NCBI GenBank assembly: GCA_947561395.2
Contig: OX387182.1
Location: forward strand, 40,541,949 to 40,605,948
DNA: 64,000 nucleotides
Direction: 5' to 3'
Source: Buxus sempervirens
Lineage: Eukaryota; Streptophyta; Magnoliopsida; Buxales; Buxaceae
In this document: positions 43,808-55,742 of the stretch, piece by piece
How positions within the stretch are numbered: the stretch's first letter is position 1
Layout of the letters: every line of letters starts with the position of its first letter
The notes under the pieces: model-generated
What the model was told of the DNA's origin: nothing
Databases searched by the model: none
Seen by the model: only the letters and a program-made list of their open reading frames with translations
Program-made: the position numbers and the translations under genes

Positions 43808-45465
43808 TGTAGACACCCCAAATTGAACTGCATAAAAGGATGAATAATTGGCCAAAATCATTAAAAGAGCAATGATCCTTTTGTACCCGAAGTAAAAAAG
43901 CTTTTCACTGCTTATCCGATATTAATTGTCAGATACAAAGTGTTTTGTTTGTATCCGACAAATCATGTCAGATACAAAGGATTGTGTTAATATCCGACCT
44001 GTGTTGCCGGATACTAATTTTTTGCCGCAAAAATTGGAAAATTCAGAGAGTTTTCACTTTTTTACTGTTTTACCTATCTTTAAGAGTGGGAATTCTCGAA
44101 AATATCCTTAGGGTTTAAGTTGGGGGATTCTAGACATAATTTTGTGTCTACCATTAAGGTTCCCCTTTTCCCTATCCTTTGCCTATAAATAGGAGTCCTC
44201 TCCTCAAGCAAATGGCCAGAAGTTGGAAATTGAAGAGCTCCAAGTGAATAAGGGAATCCTTGCCTCACTGCTTTCAGAACTCCAGAATGGAACCCCTGCC
44301 TCTCTGCTTTCAGAACTCCAGGTAAGCCTAGAACTCTTTTCTTTTCTAGTTTTAATTTCTAGAATTATTCTATCTTCTACCTCTTCTGTAAAATAAGGCC
44401 TTTGAGTGTGATTGTTACCCAAACCTACTTCTAATTACCTCAAGACTACTCTCTAGTCGTAAAACGTGAAGAGAGAGCTAGGGGAAAGGGAGACAGGTGT
44501 ATCCATAGGGCAGACCCCCATATGTGATAATCTTATAAATGTATAGTTTTAATGTTTTGTTTAGGATGTGTGATGATTTATTGATGAAATATGAAGGAAT
44601 ACAATAGATCTATGCTATTCATAGCATTAGATCTCGTTTTTCTTATATATTTCGATTTTCCACCTTGTTTTCTCCATTTTTATGCTTTTTGAAGTTTTTA
44701 GTCATTTGGGTTAAGATCTTGGATCCGCCATTGTCCATATGGTAGATCTGGGATCAGAAGCCTTCCAGTAATCTCTAGGCTTTCATGAAGTGGTTTTGGA
44801 GTCATTTTTTGTTTTTGAGAGAAGACCCTACGGTCTAAGTTCTCCCCTTTTGATGTTTTTCATCAACGTGGGTATATTTGGTTTGATTTATTTGATTTAA
44901 TAAAAAATATGGGCTAGATCTATGTCCTGGACTGCTCAGATTCAGTTCTGAAATTTTTGGTAAAAATGATATTTTTTTTATTTATGCCTAGATTCAAGGA
45001 TTTAATTTAAAGCTTGATTTTGAGGTTTTCATTTTAAATGTGTTTTCTTTTGATTTCAGTCAATCATGAAGCCTAAGAAATGGCTTTTGTTTTCATAAAG
45101 AAGGATCAAGAATAAATTGGATCATTCACATGGAAATAAGCCATACATTCTTTTGTTTCCTTTAACTTTTGTTTTGATTTTTATTAGCAAGCATTTTTAC
45201 AGCATGCACAACACTTGGCAACCACCTTGTGTGGATGAATAGGGGTACCTAACACCTTCCCCTATTCATAATCTAATCCCCTTACCCATCTCTGGATTTT
45301 TATTTTAAAGTGGAATTATTTTTAATCTAGATTTACCTTTTGTGCTTATTTTGATGATTTTGGTGTCCATTCACACCCTAAATTTGAATGGTAGCGACTC
45401 CTCCCTTTTACGAATCCCGTGTGATGACAGGAAAGTCACTAGATTGATTTTTTCTGTGTCTCACA
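43808..45465 (+). repeat. 3' LTR of element C, with a U3 unlike the 5' LTR
   Basis: 1658 bp, TGTAGACACC to TGTCTCACA. Up to about 44600 it resembles the fragment at 35338-36290. From 44608 to its end it matches 26601-27455 of the 5' LTR. It holds TATCCGA/TCGGATA palindromes (43908-44020) and a TATA box (44182-44193, cctataaatagg). Confidence 0.87.
44182..44193 (+). promoter_or_regulatory. TATA box of the element C 3' LTR
   Basis: CCTATAAATAGG, about 160 bp downstream of the palindromic words. Confidence 0.75.
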
Positions 45466-45470
45466 GTATG

Positions 45471-45632
45471 ACTGTATTTATTATATTAGTTTAGGTTTGT
45501 AACGCACTCTAATTATCTAGTTATTGTTTCATTCATGTTTTTCCTTATCTCTGATATATCGATCTTGTGTGAAAAATTAACCTTCGGTGACGAGTTACGG
45601 TTTTATTACGTAACCCGGATCCGGGGCGTTAC
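45471..45632. repeat. Fragment 3 of LTR-like sequence E (terminal part)
   Basis: About 140 bp from 45500 on match 60705-60847 closely (ttattacgtaacccggatc and flanks), ending ggggcgttaca. It follows the element C 3' LTR, consistent with C having inserted into E. Confidence 0.7.
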
Positions 45633-46182
45633 ATCTGCATTGATGGTTGACGGAGGAAATGGAAGTGACTGTATTTGCAGGCTCCATTTATCATATAAGT
45701 CGTGAGGTGGCGACCATGAGGGCAGGAATATCTTATTAAGTGGTTTCAGTTCATGAGTCCTGTCATGTCGCACATGTTTGGATTGTTAATTGCTTTATAT
45801 ATGTTATTATCGTGGTTTTGTTTTAACGTTTCACCTCATGACTATTTGTGTAAAAATTATAGACTGTTTTACCTCATGCACATTGCTACTTGTTGAGATT
45901 TATTCTCACTCTAGTTTTCCCCATTTTTTTTCAGGTATTCTTGGAGAGGTCGACAAGCTTGGGGATATTTGTAAAAGGGTAGTCTGTAGATGTGAACTGG
46001 TCTTGAATTTAAAAATTACTTGTAACTCTTGAGTTTATTATAAACGAATTGGTTTTTCCACATAATAACTCTGATAATAAAAGAAAGAAAAAGTTTTAAA
46101 TTATTTGGGTTTTAGATGCTTTTGCCTTCTTTCACTAACACCTCGGGTATGGGGAAATTGACTTGGAACCGGGGCGTTATAT
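45633..46182. repeat. Terminal part of another LTR-like sequence of the E class
   Basis: It resembles 60180-60680 (catgagtcctgtcatg, ttttcaggtattcttggaga) and ends accggggcgttata. No gene. The 80-residue open frame here looks accidental. Confidence 0.55.
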
Positions 46183-47837
46183 ATCCACTCGGGCCAATGC
46201 TCTTTCTCATTATCTCATAGAACCGGGCCACTGCCCTCCATACATATATCAAGTACTGGGTCAATGCTCTTCATATCATGTTAAACAATTGGGCCAATGC
46301 CCTTCATATCATAACACACGCTACATAAGCAATTAACAACAATAACTCATCCTCATAGTAAGAAGTCATGCATTATTCACACACTCATTTGGGCAAACTA
46401 GGCCCCAACTCATTAAGAATATTCACAACATTGTTTTGGCTTTGATTCTCTACTTCTAAGGATCATTTGGAAGATGTTCCAGGTGGTGGAATCAAAATAT
46501 ATTATTCCTATAGTATTTTATAACCAAAACTCTCTACAAAACCTAGTTCAGTAGAACGTATCCAAACTCTTGGATAAATTGAATTTTAAGATAACTCCAG
46601 TGTGAACACTTCCTAGACACCTCAATCCTATTTGTACATAAGTTGGATTCAAATCAAAATCAATCTATAGTTGGATTTACCCTAAAATCCCAAAATACAC
46701 AAAACTGGGCATGGGCGCCTACAATCGCGCTTGAGCACAGGGTTGGGCGCTCGGCTTAACCAAAAATCCAACTCTCAGGTTTTTGAGTTTTAAAAAAACA
46801 CAGGCAGGGCACTCGCGATCGTGTTCGAGCGGCCTTGCCTACAAACAAGAGATAAAAATGGGCACCTAGAGCGCTATGCCGAGCGCCCTGGCGATTTCCA
46901 AGTCGCGAAAATCCCAATACGAGATTTTTTAGGTTTGTCTCAAATCTAACTCATTTGCTAGGTTTTTTTCTATTAAATTCCTCTAGCATGAGTTATTACT
47001 TAGTATTCATCTAACCATTAACACATGCATTCCCTATTCATAAAGAAATCATGAATATATAAAAGCCCTAATTCTCAAATCTTTTTCAAATCAAGAAAAC
47101 AAGAAGGTTTTGGGTTGGAAGGGTGTTGCTTACCTAAAACAAGCAAGCAAGCAAGATCTCTTGCTCCTAATACAACACACGAATAGCTTTCGCTTGAGCT
47201 CCTTGAAGGTTTCTTCACAAATCCTCCAAGCTTCCACCAAACGAAAATCCTTACCAACCCTTTGAGTTCTCCTTCTTCTTTAGCAAGAGTTCCTTTCAAC
47301 TTTGCCCACAAAATTGAAGAGAATGGGGAAGAGGAGAGTGTGTAGAAGAGGAGAGTGGGAGGAGAAGAGAGAGGAGAAGAGTGTGGAGAATGGGGTATGG
47401 AGAGAAAAGCTTGGAGAGAAGAGAGGGTTTGTGTTTTTGGGTTCATACGTATGGGCTAAACAAAACCCTCCTTTCTATACTTAGCAAAATTTCTCCCCCA
47501 AATGTTTCAAGGGTACTTCCAAGTTTGCCCTTCTCCCATAAGACACTCATATTTACCACCTTGCCACTCTCCTTCTACTGCGCACACAATTTACAACCAT
47601 GCCATTCTCTCATAAAATGAAGTTTATTTAATAACTTAGGAAATTGCTCTAATGAAAGAGATGGCTTACCTTTACACATTTTGACAAACCCTTGACTTAG
47701 CCACTTAATTGGCTTTCATGGTTCAAGTTTGGGCTTCTCCCACTTCACCTTCACAATACAATACAAAATATTAGAATTACTAAATACCCCTTGCTTAAGC
47801 ACTTAATAAATTTATCTAAGAATCTGGCGTCTCACAA
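46183..47837 (-). repeat. LTR-like remnant, probably minus-oriented
   Basis: Bounded on the right by TGTGAGACGCC (read on the minus strand from 47837). A TATA-like AAGTATAGAAAG (minus) lies near 47470-47485. Arrays of gggccaatgccc words occur at 46190-46310 and a GC-rich block at 46690-46890. No coding sequence is recognised. The left boundary is uncertain. Confidence 0.45.
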
Positions 47838-50800
47838 TTAAAACTTTTAACAACCATCTGGAAAAAAGGTGTTGGACGTGTGCCATATTGAGGAGAGTTT
47901 TAGGCGTTGAGTATCTTGAAGGTGAAGAAAGATTTATCAATTCAAGACTCAAGGTTGATCTAAGAATTTTAGTTGGAAATAGTATGTGGATCTATAGTTA
48001 ATTTCCAATATGAGCTTTAGGTTGTAGAATAAAATCTATAATTTCTGATATTGAATGTTTATTATGGTTGATATGATGCTATATAAATTTAATAAGGTAT
48101 TCTTTATTAAGGCTAATGCAATAGATCCAGAATCAGAGGAATGTGATTTGAATCATGCTAAGAAAATCAAGGAAATATTGGGAGCAAATCATGGAGAAAA
48201 CAAAGATGGTTATATTGAAACACAAAAGGAAGATTTGAATTGTGCAAATCTTGGAAGATATGGTTATGTTACTACTTCCAAAACAGAATGATTGGATGGT
48301 GTGCATATGGAGCCTGTTGCGGCATACAATATGCCTTTGACAACTTGATAAGATTATATGGAAGCCTCTTATTGTTGTAAACTTCTCTTTATGTAATTTT
48401 TTAGCTTGTGATAGTGAGTGGATATATACAATACGTCAAGGAACGTGAGTCACTTCTTCCATATAGATCTTTGTGTTTTGTTTTCCTTCATGTCTTGAGA
48501 TCTTTATTATAAAATTTGATAAGTTGTTGACATATTTATCATAAAAGATGGAGTTTTTAGCATCTTGAGGGTTCTTGGTCTTCCTTAATAAGTTCTTCGT
48601 GATCTTTATTGATTTTTAATGGTATCCAATAAATTGTTGATGAACTTCATTAATAATTAATTTTCTAATAGGTTCTTGATCCTCTTGTTAACTTATTGTT
48701 ACTCTTTATTGCTTTGATTTGATAAAGTTTTATCGAATATCATGCTTAATTTGCTAAAGAAAACATTAAATCTTAAGTTACTAATCAATCCCCTCTTCAA
48801 ATTACTGACACCGTAGGCAAACTAAATGTTTAACAATTACAAATCTAAATAAAATAAAAAAGTATTAATAACTAACATTACTCTAATGAAAAACTGAATG
48901 TCTAGTACCCTAAATAAAATGAAAGTATCAAAGTAATTATGAACCTTAAAATAAAGTAACAGTTATTTTAATTATAAAATTATAATAATAGGACCTCCTT
49001 AACAAACAATAACTTCTTAGTTAGTTAAGAATTAATTATTTATTTATAATTAGAGAGCCTTTAGTAGGATTACTTTGTTAAGTAATTGGGCTTTCTACAT
49101 TCTTAATAATTTTAGTATGAAAATTTAACATAAACTCATTGAAATGGGATTTCCAGCACCTTATATTCATAAATTAAGTATAGAATAATAAGTTTTACAT
49201 TATAGGATTATTATATAACTAAATAAGGATGTTTTAATGTGTGAAAATTCAAGAAATAGGGTTTAAAATGATTCTAAAAGTTATGGAAATTAATAGAACG
49301 AAAAGAATAATTAAAATAATAATAAAATAAGGATGAGAATCAATTATATAAAATATTTATGTTAATTGAGTTATAGATATTGATATAATAGTTAATCCTA
49401 AGATGCTTATCAATGAATTCATGTGTTCTGTGAATTGAAACATGTGATCAATGAAATATTTTAGAGATAGATGATCTATTTGAATATATATATATATGAA
49501 TTGAAAAACAATGATTTTCCTATTAAGAATGTTTATTGATGAAATCATACCCAAGGTTGGATTGTATTGAAATATGTATTATTTAAACACAAGAATCTGA
49601 TAATTTTTGTTGAAACCTACATGTATCTCGTAGGGTTTTTCTTCCTCCCAAGTATTGGAGTAACATTGCCAGCATTAACTGGGATGAGATGTGATTGATT
49701 CAAATCAAATTGTTAGTTTATTATTATGATTGGCCATGATTGTTGTGATTATTTAGTGGGCATAGCTAGGTATGGTACCATATGTCAGCTAGGCAGTGAA
49801 TGTGGGTTGATCTTTATCTTCTTATTCCTAGTGTCTCATATATTGTATTCCTCCAATTATTGGAGAGGTCTTCTTGGTGGAAGTACCACAGTGATAATTA
49901 TGTATGCCGAGGGTGGCAATGTTTATTGATTTATGTCAGGGTCACAATGTTTATTGATATATGTTGGGTTATGATCGTGCTTGCTAACCTACCTATGGTT
50001 AGATGGTGCATAACAATAAGTCAATGTTCAAGCGTTTGGGCTTTAGTATGGAACTATGGATGGCTATGACATGAGGTGACATTGGACGCAGGTAATAATA
50101 TTATAAACAAGCCTTGTTGTTTGCACGACCATAGCCTAATGAAAGAGAGAAGTTCAAGTGGCAAAATGTAAGCTGAATTACTAGAGTCAGACATTTGTAC
50201 TTACGCGTGGCTGATGGAATATGAAGCAGCGGTCACTCGCACGCACATAACATTGCCGCAAGTGGGAAAATTTGAATGCACAACTGCCACATAGGTAGCG
50301 GGCGATTGGGGAGTTATGCAAACTAAAGAACTGCTCGTCAGCAACTATAAATCACCCGGCGACGAATAGATTCAGGACCAGCTCCAACACAACATAACAA
50401 CATATTACTTTATTATTAGATTTTATCAGATCATCAGTTGATCCCTATCCTTTATGCCACTCATACAATAGTAGCAAGAAGATAGTTTAGGCTTCTTTCT
50501 GCTGCTTTCTGTCACAACAGCGTGTGAAGATACCTCTTACTTCAGATTAGTGAAGATCCTACCACTGGCAACTTGGTTGTGGCTGCCCTTAAACTCCCTT
50601 GTCCTTCGACACCATGACGATAAGGGAGAAGTCGTGATGCAGATGGGCCTAACTACACTAAAAGACTAGTCCATTAAGTAGGTTTGTTGAATCCACATAT
50701 AAGCATATAAGCAACCCCTTCACTAATCAATGTGGGATAAAGAAACAACAGAGTCTCACTGCATACTACCAAAAAAAAATACAAAGTCTCACTGCATCAA

Positions 50801-51118
50801 GTCAGTACCACATTCAATCTCAATCAAGTCAAGTGAGTAGCTGAAGTAATAATAGCCATACAATACAGCTAGCACAAACCCTGAATTGACATTATCAATG
50901 GATGCCCTCTTTTAACTCTCTCTTGTCCTCTTACACCGTGGCAATAAGAGAGAGAGAGGCCGGTACCGTCAGTCTTCTTGATTTTTCTATGATTTGTTTT
51001 GTTTTTTTTTTCAGAAGTAGATTATACCTGTCAATTTCTCTTTATCATTAAGTGGTTGTCGTTTTATGTGGCCGTCAACTATTGTACCTGAGCACACATG
51101 TATATTTATTACGAACAG
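47838..51118. other. AT-rich stretch with no recognisable gene
   Basis: I see no conserved protein, RNA gene or clear repeat boundary. The open frames at 48055-48291 and 49726-50069 are short, without a family resemblance, and could be chance or decayed repeat DNA. Confidence 0.5.
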
Positions 51119-51219
51119 TGGCGGAACCACGTTGTGGTTAAGGGGGGCAATTGCTCCCCCTAACTTTTATTTTTTTATTAAAATGAATATATTTTATATA
51201 TTTTTTAATTAAAATTTAT

Positions 51220-51256
<37 letters not shown>

Positions 51257-51439
51257 AATTTCTGGTTTGCCCCCCCAAACCAATTAAATTTTTTATAAAA
51301 TTTCTATAAAATTTCTGGTTTGCCCCCCCTAACCCATTGAAATTTTTTATATTTCATGAGAATCTCCTCTAAAATTTCTAGTTTGGCCCCCCAACTCATT
51401 GAAATTTCTATATTTCATGAGAACCCCCTGGTTCCGCCA
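51119..51439. mobile_element. Small non-autonomous element with perfect 11-bp terminal inverted repeats
   Basis: TGGCGGAACCA at 51119-51129 and its exact reverse complement at 51429-51439 enclose 321 bp. The interior repeats ccccccaaaccattgaaatt-like phrases three times and holds a 33-base C run (51222-51254). No coding capacity. MITE-like. A clear target duplication was not found, so the superfamily is open. Confidence 0.55.
51222..51254 (+). repeat. Run of 33 C
   Basis: An uninterrupted C homopolymer inside the small inverted-repeat element. Its length may be polymorphic or an assembly estimate. Confidence 0.95.
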
Positions 51440-52493
51440 ACCTATATAAGCTGCGGGCTTCAACTAATTACGTGTGACGTTGCCATTTGTTATGTCTATA
51501 AACCAAGAACTTATAGCAAAGGATGAACCAAAACCTTTTGTACAATTGCCTGATTCCTCATTTATTCTATAGGTGGCTTGAAGTATAATGAGCTGACCAT
51601 GGTCTAACCGTGGCTTGGCTTGGAACAAGCACCTAGGGTCAAAACCCATTCTGACTCTCTGCACCTCTAGGGATACTGGCATGCCCAAACCACATCATAC
51701 CCGCACTGCATGCTAGTCTGAAGGGGAAGTGTCCAAAGCCTGTATTCATAAGTCCTATTCTGTTTTCAAATGTGCTATTGCCTTGGATTATGTTGAAATA
51801 TGTTCTATGTATTTTTTTTTTTTTTATTATTAATTATCATTAGATTGTCAGCGTGACAAGAAAGGAGAAAACTTTTTAGCAAATGTTCTCTTTAAATTGC
51901 TTTCCTTTGTTGTAACCCAATGGGACAGAAGAAATTTTCAACAATTTCCTCTCTCTGTTTTTTTTCAACTTCCAAACGGAGTCTAAGATACTCATTCTCT
52001 CTCGGATAGAAAGATCAAAGCATGTGTTGTACAAACATATTTATCATCTTTATGGTCTTGGAGCCCAGCAGCCTTGCTTATATTGATTGAATCAATTATA
52101 TTATTTTCATTCACTTTGTTAATAGACAATAAAAATATGCAATATCCTTATCCTTTAATCTTAAATGCTGGCAATTTTGTGTCAATCAAACTCTGTCAAA
52201 ATAATTACTTATCATGGAGGACCCATTCCAGTTTCTCTTGCTTCCCGTCCTCACCCAAAATTAGTCATTCATTATCTATACAAGGCTAATGTCCGAACCA
52301 TTTCCATGAAGGAAATGAAAACACATACATAAATATTCAGTGATACTAGTTTGAATATTTTTAGGATTTGAAACGAGCACAATTGACATCAATGTTTTGT
52401 TTACTCAGTTTTATACAAGATCCATGTCATAAAAGCAACTAGCAGAAATCAAGCATTGAATGAAAAATTGACAAACTTGGCCTTCTACAAAAA
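51440..52493. other. Region downstream of CHL27, no gene seen
   Basis: AT-rich. It would include the 3' untranslated region of the minus-strand gene, just left of 52494. The 74-residue open frame at 51464-51688 shows no host family I can name. Confidence 0.5.
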
Positions 52494-55400
52494 TCAATAC
52501 ACAATTTTCGGTTCAAAGTCTGCAAAATCCACAGACCCAGACTCAATAGGTGGCATGAAATAAGCAGCAAGGAGCTCAGAGACCAAGGCTGCAATGAGGG
52601 GGATCCTCTTAAGGTTTTTCACCAAGGAAATGTCTTGACTCTCTCCAACAGCAACCAACTTCTGGCTGATCTCCACCATCCTGTCTAACTTCCTCTTGAA
52701 CTCTGGGTTCTCGACGTCAAGAACTGCTGGGAAAATCCTAGCGGTTGTGCGGTTTGTCTGCCAAAGCGAAAACCCAAATGAAATCATTGCTAAATATCTT
52801 CATAAAGGCTTAAGACAGGTTAATGCCTATTGGAATATCTAAGGTTACAAGAGAAGTATCATTATCTTTGTGCTATTTTCCATTGTTGGTGGGCAGGATT
52901 GTTAATGTTTACTGTGTTAAAAATTGAAGGTAGAATGCTTTATTATAGATAATTCAGTAGGATACTGGAAAAGTCTGATATGAAACTCGGGCTCACCTCA
53001 ATGATGACATGCATGTCAAATTCTTTGGTGTTGAGTCCAATTCCTTCGTAGAAAGCTGTTCGCTGGCAATCGTTAAGGTACATTGTCACGTATACCTGCC
53101 ACAGGAAAGAACTGGGGAATGAAGGATCAAGAGATGCAACATAGGAATACAACTATACAAGGCAGATGATGTTGTCTGAAAGAGATAAAGACGGCCATGG
53201 ACATTAGGGTTTCAGTTTTCGATAAATTTGGCATAGGATACAGAAGAGTTAAGTGTAAATGCATGCAAATACAAAACATCTGCACCAATTTCCTCCAGTG
53301 GATTTTCATTCGGGCACACCAAGATGTTTCTGACTCTCCAACTGGAAAAAGGTTTTGGATGATCAGAAAACTTATCTGAATACATGAGGAAGAATCAACT
53401 GACTAGACTATCATGGTCATTTAATTTGTAACACGCTTGACTTTCCATGATAGATCTCCAAATTGGACAGTCCTTATAGATGACATTCCATAATTTACTA
53501 GCAGAAATGAATGTCCAATAATCTGGTCATGAACAAATCAAATATAAGGGATTTCTTACAGCAAAAAACACCATAGGTGATTGGCGCGATTAGATTTACC
53601 ATGACATGTCCAGGATATGATATAAAAACTATGGACATGCCTAGAGTCCCATTCCTTGTTCATACTTCATACTCAAAAAAAGATCATGCAAAGACTTCAG
53701 ATTTCACTCCAATCTCCCAAGAAGAAACTATATAAAAGAAGGGATTACCGATAGGCAGAAGAATCGAGCCCACAACTTTGCCTTCCAGTCATTAAGGAAT
53801 TGAGGTTGTGCCTTCATTAATGCAGAGAAGAAGTCACCATGCCTGTTCTCATCCTGGCACCAGTTCTCAAAATATTTGAAGATGGGATAAACTTGGAATT
53901 CAGGGTTGGCCTTCAGATGCCTGTAGATTGTGATGTATCTCCAGTATCCAATTTTCTCAGATAAGTATGTGGCATAGAATATGAACTTGGGCTTGAAAAA
54001 TGTGTATTTTCTGGCCTTTGTAAGGAACCCCAAATCCAGTGCTAAATTGAAATCAGATAGCCCCTTGTTCAAGAACCTGTCATTAATAGATTTGCAGATA
54101 TAAGAAAATCCCTTGACAAAAGCCAAATTTTAACTCCATAAAAGTGACTTCTAGTATGAATCAATATATTAGGTACATGGTAGATCTGTCAGTTCAATAT
54201 GAACTTGAAAACATCTGAGAGATATCTACAATGGGGTTTGGTTGATAACATGGTTTCATAAGTTCAACAGAATTGATATTTCATATCTTTCAGAGCAAGA
54301 ACCCTAGAATTGTGGATCCTGATTCCTCACCCTTGGACATGAGACTCTCACTGAACACATTCAGTTTCTACTATACATGTACGGGCATCAAAATGATAAA
54401 AAGAAAGACCAATACAGAATGGAAGAACAGGGTTCAATTATATGCATTATAAAAAAGATGAGGATAAACACAAAGACAATGCAAAGATAGATAGACAGAT
54501 AAATAAATAGACAGCTATATGGATTGGATATACAAAGATTCTGAGAGAGGGAGAGAGATAGAGAGAAAGAGAGAGATGTAACAAATGGATTTGCATACCC
54601 AGCATGCCTGGCTTCATCTCTGGACATGAGTGAGAAAATCTCAGCCACCACCGGATTTGTTTTCTGTAAAACAAATTCTTACAAAGTTTAGAAATTAAAT
54701 AAAATACAAGTGCATTTTCAAACTATCACTTCAGAACTCTACATAAAGAAATATTTTAAAGAAATTCAGAACTTTGAATTAATGAAATTCATTTAAACAC
54801 ATTTGGATAAATAAAACATGGATAGATCTTCATCATTCCTTGCCTCCATTGAAACTCATGTTTAAAATTATATTTCGACTAAAGAAAATTCACAAATCCC
54901 ACATTGAGATATTCGCTTCTGGTTCTCATCGAAATAAAAATTAGGTAAATAGAGAGGAAATTTGACCGGAAACAAGTAAAACCAGCAAAAATTTTAAAAT
55001 CATAAGTTGGTTAGAGCAATTGAATCCAATAACAGCATACCCACTTCTCGACAAACTAAGAACATATCAATTCGGCAACAAATTTGCTAAAATATGAAAC
55101 TTATAACCGTACCTTTAGCCTTCTTCCAAGCTCTTTGTAGAGAAGAAAACCAGAGAACTCAGCAGTGCAAGACCTCTCCAAGAACTCGACGAAGATCTGT
55201 CGAAGAGGGCCTTCAAGTTTATCAGCAGCTTCCTTGAACTCTTTGTTCCGAACGAAATGGGTCTGGTTGTAATCCGTCTTGAACTCCTGAAGCAGCGCTA
55301 CGAACTCCGATTGATTAAGTTTCTTGTTGATCTCAGTATTGAAAAGGGTCTCCATTTCATCAAAGTCAGTAGTGTAGAACCTTGGAGCAAGGAGAGTCTC

Positions 55401-55562
55401 CTTGATTGCAGTCTTTGCTGCTTTCTTGGGCCTTGTTGTAGGTTGTGAAGTAGCAGTCATGTTAACATAAAACCTGGAGCAAGGCCTAGAGGTGCTAAAG
55501 CTATGATTGGTAGTTCTGCTAAATTGGGCAATGGGTTTGATTAGCGCCATTTCTGCTGCCAT
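52494..55562 (-). CDS. CHL27: Magnesium-protoporphyrin IX monomethyl ester (oxidative) cyclase, diiron subunit, plastid
   Basis: Host gene of chlorophyll synthesis (also CRD1; AcsF family). With NADPH-derived electrons and O2 it closes the fifth ring of Mg-protoporphyrin monomethyl ester to give divinyl protochlorophyllide at plastid membranes. Five exons: 55113-55562, 54599-54663, 53749-54076, 52997-53095 and 52494-52757. Together they total 1206 bp, or 401 residues plus stop, close to the roughly 409 of Arabidopsis. All introns are GT...AG (449, 522, 653 and 239 bp). Residues 1 to about 40 are a Ser/Thr/Arg-rich transit peptide. Iron-binding motifs are DEARH (166-170) and DENRH (247-251). 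The C-terminus [13 protein letters not shown] is typical. I chose the Met at 55562 ([10 protein letters not shown]) because it matches the family start. In-frame Met codons at 55628 and 55739 lie upstream. No breaks are seen. Confidence 0.97.
54530..54580. repeat. GA-rich microsatellite in CHL27 intron 2
   Basis: gagaga-type repeats (CT-rich in the transcript) lie about 20 bp from the intron 5' end. No coding effect is expected. Confidence 0.85.
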
Positions 55563-55720
55563 ATTTGGCAGGAGTTGTAGCAGAAGGTTTTCTTCTGTGG
55601 GCGTAAGAGTGAAGTTGGAGGAGGACATGTAATGGGGGTCTGAGAAGGGAGTGGATGATGAGTGGTGAAGTTTATAATTGGTTGACGGTGATTGGATCTC
55701 ATCCAAGGAAATCCTATGGA

Positions 55721-55728
55721 TTAAATAG
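55721..55728 (-). promoter_or_regulatory. TATA-like box of CHL27
   Basis: The minus strand reads CTATTTAA, about 160 bp upstream of the chosen start codon. It would place transcription start near 55690. Confidence 0.5.
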
Positions 55729-55736
55729 AAAATTGA

Positions 55737-55742
55737 CACGTG
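55737..55742. promoter_or_regulatory. G-box (CACGTG) upstream of CHL27
   Basis: A perfect palindromic GACACGTGTC spans 55735-55744, some 9 bp upstream of the TATA-like box. G-boxes bind HY5 and PIF factors, which control light-responsive chlorophyll genes, so this fits the gene's expected regulation. A half-site (CACGTT) lies at about 55789. Confidence 0.7.

Larger units (their letters stand above)
25246..45465 (+). mobile_element. Element C: large Tat-type Ty3/gypsy element with an antisense gene and a nested LTR fragment
   Basis: The order is 5' LTR (25246-27455), primer site, leader with 77-bp array, gag, protease, reverse transcriptase, an LTR fragment (35338 to about 36290), RNase H, integrase, tail, antisense plant-mobile-domain-like gene (39490-42282), polypurine tract and 3' LTR (43808-45465). 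At 20.2 kb it is long even for this group. The outer LTRs share only their last 855 bp or so, differing there at around 3% of sites by eye, so C is older than B. The coding parts carry roughly ten breaks. The unit may be a mosaic of two related elements. Confidence 0.8.

Noticed and set aside
48055-48291. 78-residue open frame (MFIMVDMMLYKFNK) as a host gene
   Set aside because: No family resemblance, no splice or promoter support, in AT-rich DNA where such frames are expected.
51464-51688. 74-residue minus-strand frame as a conserved small protein
   Set aside because: It looks like a fragment of a dispersed repeat and has no recognisable domain. A SINE was considered, but no clear A and B boxes or tail were seen.
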